Positions 11,651 to 21,504 of a DNA stretch of 64,000 nucleotides are shown piece after piece. The DNA lies in NCBI RefSeq assembly GCF_027595985.1, contig NC_073302.1, positions 13,127,811 to 13,191,810 of the forward strand, written 5' to 3'. Position 1 is the first letter of the stretch. The number at the start of each line of letters is the position of its first letter. The notes beneath the pieces were generated by a model that worked only from the letters and a program-made list of their open reading frames with translations, did no database searches and had not been told where the DNA came from. Both the position numbers and the translations under genes were made by a program. The DNA comes from Sorex araneus (taxonomy: Eukaryota; Chordata; Mammalia; Eulipotyphla; Soricidae).

Positions 11651-11679
11651 GAGAGAGAGAGAGAGCGAGAGAGCGAGCG

Positions 11680-11747
<68 letters not shown>
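11651..11747 (+). repeat. (GA)n / (GCGA)n microsatellite
   Basis: GA tract with embedded GAGC units and two CAGA interruptions. Confidence 0.96.
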
Positions 11748-11944
11748 CCCTGAATCATCTCCCAGGGACGTAGGTCCAGGGGTGGAGTTCCTGGGGCACA
11801 AAATTACACAGGAAGTGGGAGAGGGTCTCAGGAAGGGCCTAGCAATGCGGAAGTGTCCCTTGCTCTGAAGCTAGTGCGTACCTCTCTCTTCTCCCAGTGA
11901 TCACCCCACTTTGTTCTCCAGCAGCCTTAGAAACGCTCGATGGT

Positions 11945-12257
<313 letters not shown>

Positions 12258-12270
12258 AACGCTCGGTGGT

Positions 12271-12718
12271 GGCTTGAAGTCAATACAAACACTTCAGGGT
12301 CTCCTTCCTGAACGCTATTGGCTCTGGAGTCCCTCTTCCAGGGACCGGGACATAGTCACCCCATCCCCATTCCCACACCCCTGCCCCCCAGGCCTGTCAC
12401 TTGCCTCATAAGTGGGCTCCAGGGACCCCGGGGGACTGGGCCCCATCTGGAATGAATGAAGAACAACTCTCAGCGCAACTCAGAGATCCCACCCAAGCGT
12501 CTCCCCCTGTCAGCTGGGCTCCCTCTGTGCAGCCCTGCCCCAATGTCACCTCAGCTTATGAACCCGGAATTGTCATCTTGGAAGGGACAGCTGAAAGGCA
12601 TAAATATGCAGAATCCTGGGACAACCTTTGAGATCTGCTGCCCGTTCTGCCCACTCACTCCTAAACAGGCCCAAAGATCAAGGTGCAAAATAGACAGGAG
12701 AGAGGTTAAAGCAGGCTT
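12271..12718. other. Unique sequence, no gene recognised
   Basis: No exon or named repeat. Open frames at 12401-12743 lack any domain signal. Confidence 0.4.
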
Positions 12719-12735
12719 AAGAATTTCTTTTCATA

Positions 12736-13003
12736 GTAGATAATGGAACAACCATGATGACCTCTCAGTGTCTGTGTTGCAAGCCATAATGCCCAAAAGT
12801 AGAGAGAGATTATGGGGAATATTATCTGCCATGGAGGCAGGGGGAGGGTGGGAAAAGGGAGGTATACCCAGGATATTGGTGGTGGGGAATGAGCACTGGT
12901 GGAGAGATGGGTGTTTGATCATTGTGAGATTGTAACCCAAACATGAAAGCTTGTAACTATCTCACGGTGATTCAATAAAATTGAATTAAAAAAATAAAAG
13001 AAA
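12736..13003 (+). mobile_element. L1-like LINE 3' end with 17-bp TSD
   Basis: 5'-truncated element ending TCACGGTGATTCAATAAAAT plus A-rich tail. It is flanked by AAGAATTTCTTTTCATA at 12719-12735 and 13004-13020, identical. It contains a short purine tract (GTAGAGAGAGAT) typical of L1 3' UTRs. Confidence 0.85.
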
Positions 13004-13020
13004 AAGAATTTCTTTTCATA

Positions 13021-13266
13021 AAATAACATAATATGAGACTGACATCAAAGGACAGTAGACACAAGGGCCAGGAATATTACCCCATAATTGGAAGCCTGTC
13101 TCATGAGCTGGAGGAGAAGGCAGCTGGAATACAGAAGGGATCACTAAGTCAATGATGGTTGGAGGAATCGTTCGGGATGGGAGATGTGTGCTGAAAGTAG
13201 ATAAAGGACCAAACGTGACAGCCTCTCAGAATCTGTATTGCAAACCATAATGCCCAAAAGGAGAAA

Positions 13267-13300
<34 letters not shown>

Positions 13301-13525
13301 CAGAGAGACACAGAGAGAGAGAGTCTGGGGGAAATTTTCTGCCATAGAGTCAGGGGGAGGGTTAGAAAGTGGGAGAGGGGTATACTGGGAACATTGGTGG
13401 TGGAGACTGTGCACCGGTGAAGGGATGGGTGTTTGATCATCATATGACTAAACTTGAACATGAAAGCTTTGTAACTATCTCACGGTGATTCAGTTTTTTA
13501 AAAAAGAACTAAAAAAAAAACTAAA
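13021..13525 (+). mobile_element. L1-like LINE 3' end, second insertion at the same site
   Basis: A longer copy of the same 3' end, with an internal GAGA/CAGA purine tract at 13,259-13,325 and tail TTAAAAAAGAACTAAAAAAA. It is followed at 13526-13538 by AAATTTCTTTTCA, a third copy of the target sequence that flanks the neighbouring element. Confidence 0.85.
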
Positions 13526-13587
13526 AAATTTCTTTTCAAGTGAGCAGCACTCTCCAAGGGAGAGGATTCACTTTAAATAGCCCTGGG

Positions 13588-13770
13588 GGTGGGGGGCTGG
13601 GGAGGTGGGGGGAAGGGGGGAGGTATATCGTGATTCTTGGTGGTGGAATATGTGCACTGGTGAAGGGATGGGTGTTTGAGCATTGTATAACGGAGACTTA
13701 AACCTGAAAGCTTTGTAACTTTCCACATGGTGAATCAATAAAAGAATTAAAAATAAATAAATAAATAAAT
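13588..13770 (+). mobile_element. L1-like LINE 3' end, short copy with TSD
   Basis: Truncated in the G-rich tract and ending GGTGAATCAATAAAAG and (AAAT)n. Target duplication AATAGCCCTGGG at 13576-13587 and 13771-13782. Confidence 0.87.
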
Positions 13771-13782
13771 AATAGCCCTGGG

Positions 13783-14315
13783 ACTGGGTGGCAGGATGCC
13801 AGTCCCCTCCCAGCCACCAGAGGTCCAGAAGGTCACATAGACACTCCCTCACCAGGCGGGGACTCCAGCCACATTTCTGGAGCATGTGGCTTATCACCAG
13901 GCACGCAAAACTAGGAGAATTTTTAAATAAATTTTGACAGAAACGCTCAAAGAGGCCTGCGGAAGGTCTGACCAGAGCACCAGGACACAGATCTCCACGT
14001 GGAGGCAGCGACTTTGATCAGATTGATCACCCTTCGCTGATTTACCACTCTGCCTTGAGCAGGTCTTTCCTGGGTGCCACTGAGCGTGCAGGGCCTGCTC
14101 CCCAGGCTCCATTTCTCCATCTGAATGACGTTCGGCTTGTGTTCATGCCAGGGGTCAAGTTCAGGGCCAGACGAATGGGAGGCGTTTGCTGTCCCATAGA
14201 GCCACTTTCTTAGCTCCAGTTTCCCGGTCTGAAATCCAGGACTTGGAAGTTCACTCCAGTGACCCTGCTCTAGGGTCGGACCTTATACTCCCAACTTTAC
14301 CTATTTCCTCCTTAC
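13783..14315. other. Unique sequence, no gene recognised
   Basis: No exon or repeat recognised. Confidence 0.35.
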
Positions 14316-14329
14316 AAAGTAGGGCATGG

Positions 14330-14971
14330 CACGGGACACCGAGCTCCGGCCGAGATTCAACGCGGGTGGCCATGCCTTTGCACAGCCGCGTGGATGTGGA
14401 ACGAGCAGGAAGCAGAGACAGCTTTAGGACTTGGGGTTCCAGCGAGTGCTTGCAACCATGTATGCAGACTGTGAACTAAGCTTTTGCTACATGCTGTTCC
14501 AGAAAGGGAAATGATTCATTTTCCAAGTTAAATCTCCCTGGACTTAATTACTATAATACAGAAATTGTAAACCGACTTTTTATCTCTTCATTCTCATCAG
14601 TGGAAAACTTATTATCAAATATTTCCTTGTCAATAGAGCTATATTCTTGGGGGATAAATTCCAATAAAATTAGTGAGTCTGTGTTGAAACTCCAACAACA
14701 ATAGTGAGTTTTGTGTTGAAATCTGGAATGTAATCAAGGTAAAGAGAAAAGGAAGTGAAATTATCAGTCAGGCAAGGGTGGGGTTTGGGGGGTGAGGGGT
14801 GGGATGTATACTGGGTTTTGTTTTTTTGTTTTTGTTTTGTTTTTGTTTTTATTGGTGGTGGAATATGGGCACTGGTGAAGGGACGGGTGTTTGAGCATTG
14901 TATAACTGAGATATAAGCCTGAGAACTTTGTAACTTTCCACATGGTTTTTCAATAAAATAAATTAAAAAAA
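14330..14971 (+). mobile_element. Retroinsertion with L1-like 3' end and unfamiliar 5' part
   Basis: A 642-bp insert bounded by the 14-bp duplication AAAGTAGGGCATGG at 14316-14329 and 14972-14985. Its 3' part (about 14,680-14,971) is the same L1-like 3' end, with a GTTTTG-rich tract. The 5' 350 bp (GC-rich start, then AT-rich) does not match the other copies in this window. Confidence 0.8.
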
Positions 14972-14985
14972 AAAGTAGGGCATGG

Positions 14986-15585
14986 AATGAGCCACATACA
15001 AGGACTTCTTTCAAGTCCAAGGAGCCGTTCCTATATTATATGATGATCCTAGTGGGTCTAGTGCTGCCTTAGGATTTGCTCAGGCGGGTTCTGGATACCA
15101 GAAGCAGCAGTATTGGGGGGGGCTGGGGTGGTTGAAAGACACAGGACTCAAGGGATGATGATAGCATTTACAAAACCGAGGGTCCTGCCTAGCCTCTTGG
15201 GGTGTTCTCTTTGCACATGAGCCGTGAGCATGATTCCCCTCTGACCACAGAGCCAGGGGCTGGTATGGGCACCGGCTTTGGGATATTCCCAGCCTAACTG
15301 GGTGCCACTCTCCATTTGCCATTCCTACTGACTCTGCCAGGGGATCGCATTTGAGAATTCACGCTCTTGTCAGTGGAACCATTCTTTTCATTTCTCACAT
15401 AGCTATAGTTCATCTCTTTCGTGACTAACTCAGCCAGGGGCCTGATTCCCAAGAATCAGCTCGCTCCCACATGCCCCGCTTGAGACTGGTTGCTCAGGGA
15501 CTATGAGTGAATGATTCATGAATTGCTAGATCCTAAAGGCTGCCTGCTAAGCAATGGGATTCATGAATGAAGTCATGTTATGGGG
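14986..15585. other. Unique sequence, no gene recognised
   Basis: No exon or repeat recognised. AT dinucleotide runs begin at about 15,586. Confidence 0.35.
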
Positions 15586-15651
15586 ATATATATATCTATA
15601 TATATGTATACACATATAAAGATATATATGTGCATATAGACTTATATAGAT
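15586..15651 (+). repeat. (TA)n-rich microsatellite
   Basis: ATATATCTATATATATGTAT-type alternation directly before a type II SINE that inserted in it. Confidence 0.9.
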
Positions 15652-15663
15652 AGATATACATAT

Positions 15664-15915
15664 GGACTGGAATGATAGCACAGCGGGTAGGGCATTTGGT
15701 CCTGCACGCGGTCAACCTGGGTTCGATTCCTCCATCCCTCTTGGAGAGTCCGGCAAGCTACCAAGAGTATCCCGCCCGCATGGCAGAGCCTGGAAAGCTC
15801 CCCATGGTGTATTCGATATGCCATAAAAAGTAATAAGAAGTCTCACAATGGAGACTGGTGCCCGCTCGAGCAAATGGATGAACAACAGGACGACAGTGCT
15901 AATGACAGTGCTAAC
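15664..15915 (+). repeat. Type II SINE with TSD
   Basis: Complete element with head GAATGATAGCACAGCGGG, B box GGTTCGATTCC and body GGCAAGCTACCAAGAGTATC. The end is GACAGTGCTAATGACAGTGC with no poly(A). The 12-bp duplication AGATATACATAT at 15652-15663 and 15916-15927 proves that this repeat-type tail is the true 3' end. Confidence 0.93.
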
Positions 15916-16040
15916 AGATATACATATCTAAAAAACAACATATGTGGCCCAAAAAACAAAAATTATTTAATATAAAGTCTAGATCAGAGAAATGGTTTAT
16001 TCAGGCTAGCAGATATATTATATATAATATATATTATATA

Positions 16041-16160
16041 TGCCTGGCAAGCTACCCGTGCGTATTGGATATGCCAAAAACAATAACAATAAGTCTCTCA
16101 ATGAGAGATGTTACTGGTGCCTGCTCGAACAAATCAATGAGCAATGGGATGACAGTGATA
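16041..16160 (+). repeat. Type II SINE, 3' fragment
   Basis: From CCTGGCAAGCTACCCGTGCG to GGGATGACAGTGATA. The head is missing. Confidence 0.88.
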
Positions 16161-16283
16161 TAATTCTATATTATATATAATTATAAATTATATAATTATA
16201 AATATATAATATATAATTATATAATAAATCATACATAATTATAAATATATTATAAAGATATATTATATAATATATATATATAG
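16161..16283 (+). repeat. AT-rich low-complexity tract
   Basis: TATAATTATAAA-type sequence, almost free of G and C. Confidence 0.95.
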
Positions 16284-16362
16284 GGTTAGGGTGCTGGGGA
16301 TCGAACCCATATCAGCTGTGTGCAACGCAAACATTTTACCCACTGTACTATCACTCCAGCCC
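16284..16362 (-). repeat. Type I SINE head fragment
   Basis: Reversed 5' portion only, from GGGTGCTGGGGATCGAACCC to TATCACTCCAGCCCC. Confidence 0.88.
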
Positions 16363-16376
16363 CCAATTCCTATGGA

Positions 16377-16551
16377 TTTTTTTTTTTTGCTTTTTTGGGT
16401 CACACCCAGTGATGCTCAGGGGTTACTCCTGGCTCTGCACTCAGGAATTGTTACTGGCAGTGCTCGGGGTACCATATGGGATGCTGGGGATCGAATCCAG
16501 GTCAGCCGTGCAAGTCAAATGCCCTACCTGCTGTGCTTTAGCTCCAGTCCC
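16377..16551 (-). repeat. Type I SOR-like SINE
   Basis: Full-length reversed copy with T-tail and TTTTTTGGGTCACACCCAGT. Confidence 0.95.
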
Positions 16552-16619
16552 TCCTATGGATATTTTAATGAAGAGATAACTTGTAAGACATTTTCACTAA
16601 AATCTTAAAACATCTACCC

Positions 16620-16771
16620 TAGGGTCAGCAAGGTAAGGAATTTATCCTGCACCCAGCCAGTTTGGGCTCAATCCCCGACATTGCAAAAGGCTCCCTGAGC
16701 ACAGCCAGGAGTGATCCCTGCACACAGAGCCAGGAGTAAGTTCTGAGCATTTCCAGGTGTGGCCTAAAAAA
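16620..16771 (+). repeat. Diverged type I SINE, interrupted in its tail
   Basis: GGCTCAATCCCCGACATTGC and CAGGTGTGGCCTAAAAAAC. Its A-rich tail resumes at 17,025 after a type II SINE insertion. Confidence 0.8.
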
Positions 16772-17024
16772 CTGTCACTGACTGTCACTGTCATCCCATT
16801 GCTAATCAATTTGCTAGAGCGGCACCAGTAATGTCTCCATTGTGAAACTTATTGTTACTGTTTTGAGCATATCAAATATACCACGGAGAGCTTGCCAGGT
16901 TCTGCCATGTGGGTGGGATACTCTCGGTAGCTTGCCAGGCTCTCCGAGAGGGGCGGAGGAATCGAACCCGGGTTGGCTGCGTGTATGGCAAACGTCCTAC
17001 CCAATATGCTATTGCTCCAGCCCA
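16772..17024 (-). repeat. Type II SINE nested in a type I tail
   Basis: Reversed copy starting with a TGTCACTGACTGTCACTGTC tail. The short duplication GCCTAAAA flanks it at 16762-16769 and 17025-17032. Confidence 0.9.
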
Positions 17025-17129
17025 GCCTAAAACACAACAATAAAAAATTTATTTGATATATAGTCTAGATCCAAGAAAAGGTTTATTCATGCTACCCGGG
17101 GAGGTGGGGGGAATACTTAAGATTTAGAC

Positions 17130-17270
17130 TAAGAGGGTCAGAATGATAGTACAGTGGGTACTTGATCCTTGTCATCATATATGGCCCCGCAGTCCTGTCA
17201 GGAGTGACCTCTGAGTGCAGAGTCAGGAGTAAGCCCTGAGCTCAGTCCAGTGGGCCGCCCTCCCCCAAAT
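17130..17270 (+). repeat. Diverged type I SINE with internal deletion
   Basis: GAATGATAGTACAGTGGGTA is followed directly by CTTGATCCTTGTCATCATAT, so the segment between A box and B box is shortened. Confidence 0.8.
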
Positions 17271-18221
17271 AGTCTTACATTAAGTGAATAAAATCAAGTA
17301 GTTCTGCAATGGAAGAAACCTTAGGGACCCCTGCTTTGGGTTTAGAGCCGTGGCCTGGGTTCCCTGCCAGGACACCCATTGCTACTCCCTCACCTGTGCC
17401 CTGTCTGGGCCACCTACCCTCCCCCACCCCACCCCAAATCCTGTAGGCCAGGCCTAGAACTGGGAAATCCTCAGCTCAGAGGTGGTGTCTCATCCTACAC
17501 CCCTTGTTCAGTGCCTGCCCCCTGATCCATGGCTGAATGGTGAGAGTGTGAATAAAACGCTTTGCTGTTGTGGCTCTTGGGATAAAACTGTGGGTCTTAC
17601 TCCTGCAAAGCTTGGACTCTACCCCTGAGCCGTATTACATCCCTGGCCAAGCACGCTTCATTGAGCTCTAACTCAGTTTCAGGGATGGGACACATTCATG
17701 ACTTCAGAGCAAGTTGGGGGTTGGAGCTGGGCCGAGCAGGGCCAGTGCGGATTGAGTAAAATTTCTCTTTCCCTTGCCCCTGTACTACTCTCGTAGGCTC
17801 AGCTCCCCTCCCACAAAAGCCACAGGTAGAGGTAGCTACGGCTTGGCAATTTCACCAAGACTCCAAAGCACTTCAGCAGCCTGATCCTGTCATCTGTTTT
17901 TTGTTTAGCTTTCCGTATTTTAAATTTTTACGTGGTGTTAACAACTACAATTTCTACTGTAATTTGAAAACCTTCAGCACCTTCCTGCCGGGGGTTTTCT
18001 AAGCTGATACCCACCCACTGCCAATGAGACGCAGGCCCCAGGAGCCGGCCACCATGTTTCAAAGGCGAATGCAAAATACAGTTATTTCCAAAAACTGTAT
18101 TACAATAACAATTATTCCTTATTTGTGAACAGCCTTTTCTTCTTTACAAAGCTATATACTTTATATACAGAAGAGTCTCTTCTTCCTCTTCTTCATTTCT
18201 TTATTTTTTGACTTCAACAAT
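17271..18221. other. Unique sequence; small inverted repeat at 18075-18101
   Basis: No exon recognised. AATACAGT (18075-18082) and ACTGTATT (18094-18101) form an 8-bp stem with an 11-base loop in an AT-rich block that could be conserved non-coding DNA. Confidence 0.35.
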
Positions 18222-18315
18222 GAAGTCAAAAAACAGTAACAAGTCTCACAATGGAGATGTTACTGGTGCCCGCTGGAACAAATTGATGAACAACGGGATG
18301 ACAGTGCTACAGTGC
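18222..18315 (+). repeat. Type II SINE, 3' fragment
   Basis: From AAAAAACAGTAACAAGTCTC through GGTGCCCGCTGGAACAAATT to the CAGTGCTACAGTGCTA tail. Confidence 0.88.
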
Positions 18316-18410
18316 TATTTTTTTTACTCTTTTGGGCTACATCTGGCAATTTTCAGAAGTTATTCCTGGTTTGGCACTCAGGAATCACTTCTGGCAGTGC
18401 TTGGGAAATC
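18316..18410 (-). repeat. Type I SINE, 3' half, abutting a type II tail
   Basis: Reversed TTTTTTGGGCTACATCTGGC-like sequence up to CTTCTGGCAGTGCTTGG. The head is missing. Confidence 0.8.
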
Positions 18411-19029
18411 AAAATGAATGTTTCTAAGAGCACTTCTTTTCTTTTCTTTCTTTTTCTTTTCTTTTCAGCCTTCTCTTTAGGAAGTTATATGCACTATATG
18501 CACTATCTGGTCTGGCACTAAAACAAATACTGCTGAAACAAAATCACATCCTCTCAAAATCAGTGATGTTAAAAGAGGTGAATTTATAGATTCTTCAGTA
18601 AACCTCCATTGTCCCTCGACTGAAAGAAAAAAGAGAGAAGGGCGGGTGCAGCCTGCAACGAATCACGGATCACCCAGTCTCCGTCCGCCTTGAACTTTGG
18701 GGATCAGGGCACTTTAAGACACGCTCCCCGCCCCCAGGCAGACCTGCTGCAGCGGACACCTGCAGTTACAGCTGCCCAAGTCTCAGGAACAAACTTGTAA
18801 CCGGCAGTCGTGAGCGCTAAGGCCGGATCTGCCCTCCAGGTAGTGTAATTAACCAGGTAGTGTAATTAACAAACTTTAGCTCCTCCTCCAGCTCCCCAGT
18901 CTCTCCCTGGTGCAACATCTGCACTTCTGCAATTATCTCCAAAGTAGGAGAACGCGAGATATGTTCCATTTGGGAACCAAAGGATCTATGCAGACAACTA
19001 AGAACCGGCCATCTAGTCTTCAAATCTAT
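18411..19029. other. Unique sequence with a perfect 17-bp tandem duplication
   Basis: CAGGTAGTGTAATTAAC occurs twice in tandem at 18837-18853 and 18854-18870. No gene recognised. Confidence 0.5.
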
Positions 19030-19212
19030 TTTTCAGTGGGGGGAGCCCACAACTGGCGATGCTCAGGGTTTACTCCTGGCTCCGCGCTTAGGAATTCCTC
19101 AGGGTGGCGCTCGGGGGACCTTATTGGGGGTGTCTGGATTGAACCAGAGTTGGCCGCCTCCGAGGCAAACGCCCGCCCTACCTACGTGCTGTTCTATAGC
19201 TCCGACCCCCTT
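19030..19212 (-). repeat. Diverged type I SINE
   Basis: GGGGGGAGCCCACAACTGGC, reversed core CTCGGGGGACCTTATTGGGG, end TCTATAGCTCCGACCCCC. Confidence 0.87.
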
Positions 19213-19369
19213 TTTAAAAAATCTTGATACACTTATCGAGTTCCTTCTGAGAAATGAAACACTGTTACACTTAAACCCCTGGGGTGCTTCTTTTACATTC
19301 AACCCCAGCCCCACTTACCAATAAAACATATACCTAGGACGGCTTTGAGTGTTGAAAAATAAATCTTTG

Positions 19370-19515
19370 AGGACAGCGAGATAGCTTAAAGGGTCGAACA
19401 TATGCTTTGTATGTAGAGCGGGTCCCGGGAGAATTGCCAGGCTTGATCCTCAGGCACCCTGGGCGTGACCCCTGCCTGTGGGTCACAAAATTTAAATAAA
19501 TAAAAATAACTAAAA
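19370..19515 (+). repeat. Diverged type I SINE
   Basis: GAGGACAGCGAGATAGCTTA head, GGCTTGATCCTCAGGCACCC, A/T-rich tail. Confidence 0.7.
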
Positions 19516-20639
19516 CAAACCTTTGGGACTAGGTAAATTGTCCAGAGGGCTAAAGCTTTTATTTTGCCGTTTTCAAGCTCTGGTTTCAGTCCTGAGGCCC
19601 TCCTCCCATTTTGAGACTGTATGAATGACTCACTGGGCCTTTCATTTGCATCTCCCCGGATCGGGGAGGTTCAACTTCTTTTTCTATTTTTGGCTACTTA
19701 TGGTTTCTCTTTTGTGAATTGTTTGTGGCTACCCTTAACCTATTTAAATCGGAATGCTCATCTTTTTCTGGTCTCTCCAGACTTTCAACCTCCCACCATC
19801 GGATCCCCCAAGCAACCTCAACTCCCTGCACTTCTCAGCTTCTTGCACTCTCGCTCCCCAAACCCCAGCTCTGACCTTGCCAGCGCCCCTGACTCGCCTG
19901 CAGGCTGAAACTCAAATCCAGCGTCTTAATCTCTGCGCCACCTCGCTTCCAAAGTTACCTCCCACGGCTTCCCTTACCCTGAACATGACCCTCAGCCCTG
20001 CCCGTGGTGACCCTAACCCTTTCCAGTGGCATTTGTAGCGTCCTCCGGTTGTAGTGTTGTAACAACTTTGCACTCATCTTTTTTTTTTTAGTTACAAATG
20101 CACCTGCTTCACTATGCTATTTTCACATCCCTCCGTCTGATGTTAACCTGTGCTAGAAGTGCTCGCAAGATTCCAGGCTGCCCGGAACTTGAACTCCGGA
20201 TCCCCACTGCAGAGCGCCCAGTTCGTGAGCTCTCCGTGCAGGGAGAGGTCAACACCTGCTTCTTTACCCCGCCCCAGCTACTCTAATCCCACCCTGGGCT
20301 CAACCAGAATGTCACTCCTGGGCAGAGTTCAATCAAGCACACTTCTCCCCCATACGCGCGAACCGTCCCAAGAATGCTATTTAGACTAGAGACTGAAGAA
20401 TTACTGGGATACAGACTCGGGGTATCCAACCCCCAACCAACAGCTAGCACCTAGACTGACCTCACGGCAGATGCTGCCGCTGGACAGACAGGGTGGGGAT
20501 GTGGGGACACTGATTCCCCTGGCCACACACTATGGTCTCCCTCTCCCATCCTCCTGGGGATGTCAGCAAAGGGGACAGGAGGGATAAGGGACCGGGACCG
20601 GGGTATGTTGTTGGTGTATATTCTCCACCCACCCTACTG
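19516..20639. other. Upstream flank of the PHF19 CpG island, no gene recognised
   Basis: SINE-free unique sequence with open frames (19621-20389) that lack domain signal. It may hold distal PHF19 regulatory DNA. Nothing specific is identified. Confidence 0.4.
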
Positions 20640-21197
20640 CTACTCTCTCAACTCGGACGCGGCTGCTTTTTCTCCCTGGGCAGATGCCAGAGACCTGCAG
20701 CCGCGCCCCCCCCACCCCCCCCCCCGCCTGGCTACATACTCTTCCCAGGACTCTCCGCAGATGGTCTTTCGCTGAGCGCCGCTTACTACTCAACTGTACT
20801 GGGGCGGGTGGCGTGTATTTGTGATTGAGTCTGTGTGCCGCGCTTACGCGCACTGTGCGTGCCCCTCGCCGTCGCGGCGCGGGTTCTTGTGGCGCCACTC
20901 GTGTATGTGTGGGGGGCGGTGTCGTTATTCGCGCGGGCTGTGGGGTGCCCGCGCCCACTGGAGGTCTCTCCCGCGCAGCTGTCACTGGCCCGTCTGATCT
21001 GTGCACACACGCAGGGGTCGTCCCCGCGCCGGGCGCCCGCCGGGTTGGGTGCTGCAAGGCCGAGCGCACCCGGCCCGGGGTGCTCCCGGGTCGCGCGGGG
21101 CGGCGGCGGGGCGGCGCGGCCGGCGGGGGCGGGCGCGGCGCGGGGGCGGGCGCGGCGCGGGGGCGGGCGGCGCTGCGGGGCCCCGCGGCCGCGGGCT

Positions 21198-21282
21198 CCA
21201 ATGGCGAGGCCGGCGCGGCCCCGGCTTAATTACATAAGCGGGACGTCAATAATTCGCGGGAAAACGTGAAAAAGATGGCGCC
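21198..21282 (+). promoter_or_regulatory. PHF19: PHF19 core promoter motifs
   Basis: In order: CCAAT at 21198-21202, a CRE-like GACGTCAAT at 21242-21250, an E2F-like TTCGCGGGAAAA at 21253-21264, and a YY1-like AAGATGGCG at 21272-21280. No TATA box is evident, which fits a CpG-island promoter. The motif calls are by eye. E2F control would fit a proliferation-linked Polycomb factor, but that is inference. Confidence 0.6.
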
Positions 21283-21504
21283 CCGCGCCCCGGGGGCCCC
21301 TTCCTGAGCGCCCCGGCCCCTCCCTCCGCCTCCCCCCTCCTCCCCGCGGCGCCCCCGCCCCGCCCCGCCCGCGCCGAGACCCCGACCCCGGCCCCACGGG
21401 CGGACACTCGGCCGGGCAGCCGCGGGCCGAGCTCAGCCGCCTCCGCCGCCCCATGCGCCCGGTGGCCAGACTCCCGGGGGGACCGGCCGGCGCGCAGCCT
21501 CGCG
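21240..21504 (+). other. PHF19: PHF19 exon 1, untranslated (5' edge uncertain)
   Basis: The exon ends at CAGCCTCGCG|GTAAGT, a strong donor at 21505. The transcription start is not fixed by sequence and the left edge given is approximate. The exon contains two upstream ATGs: one opens a 10-codon frame (21275-21307), the other (21453) overlaps the main start out of frame after splicing. Confidence 0.7.
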
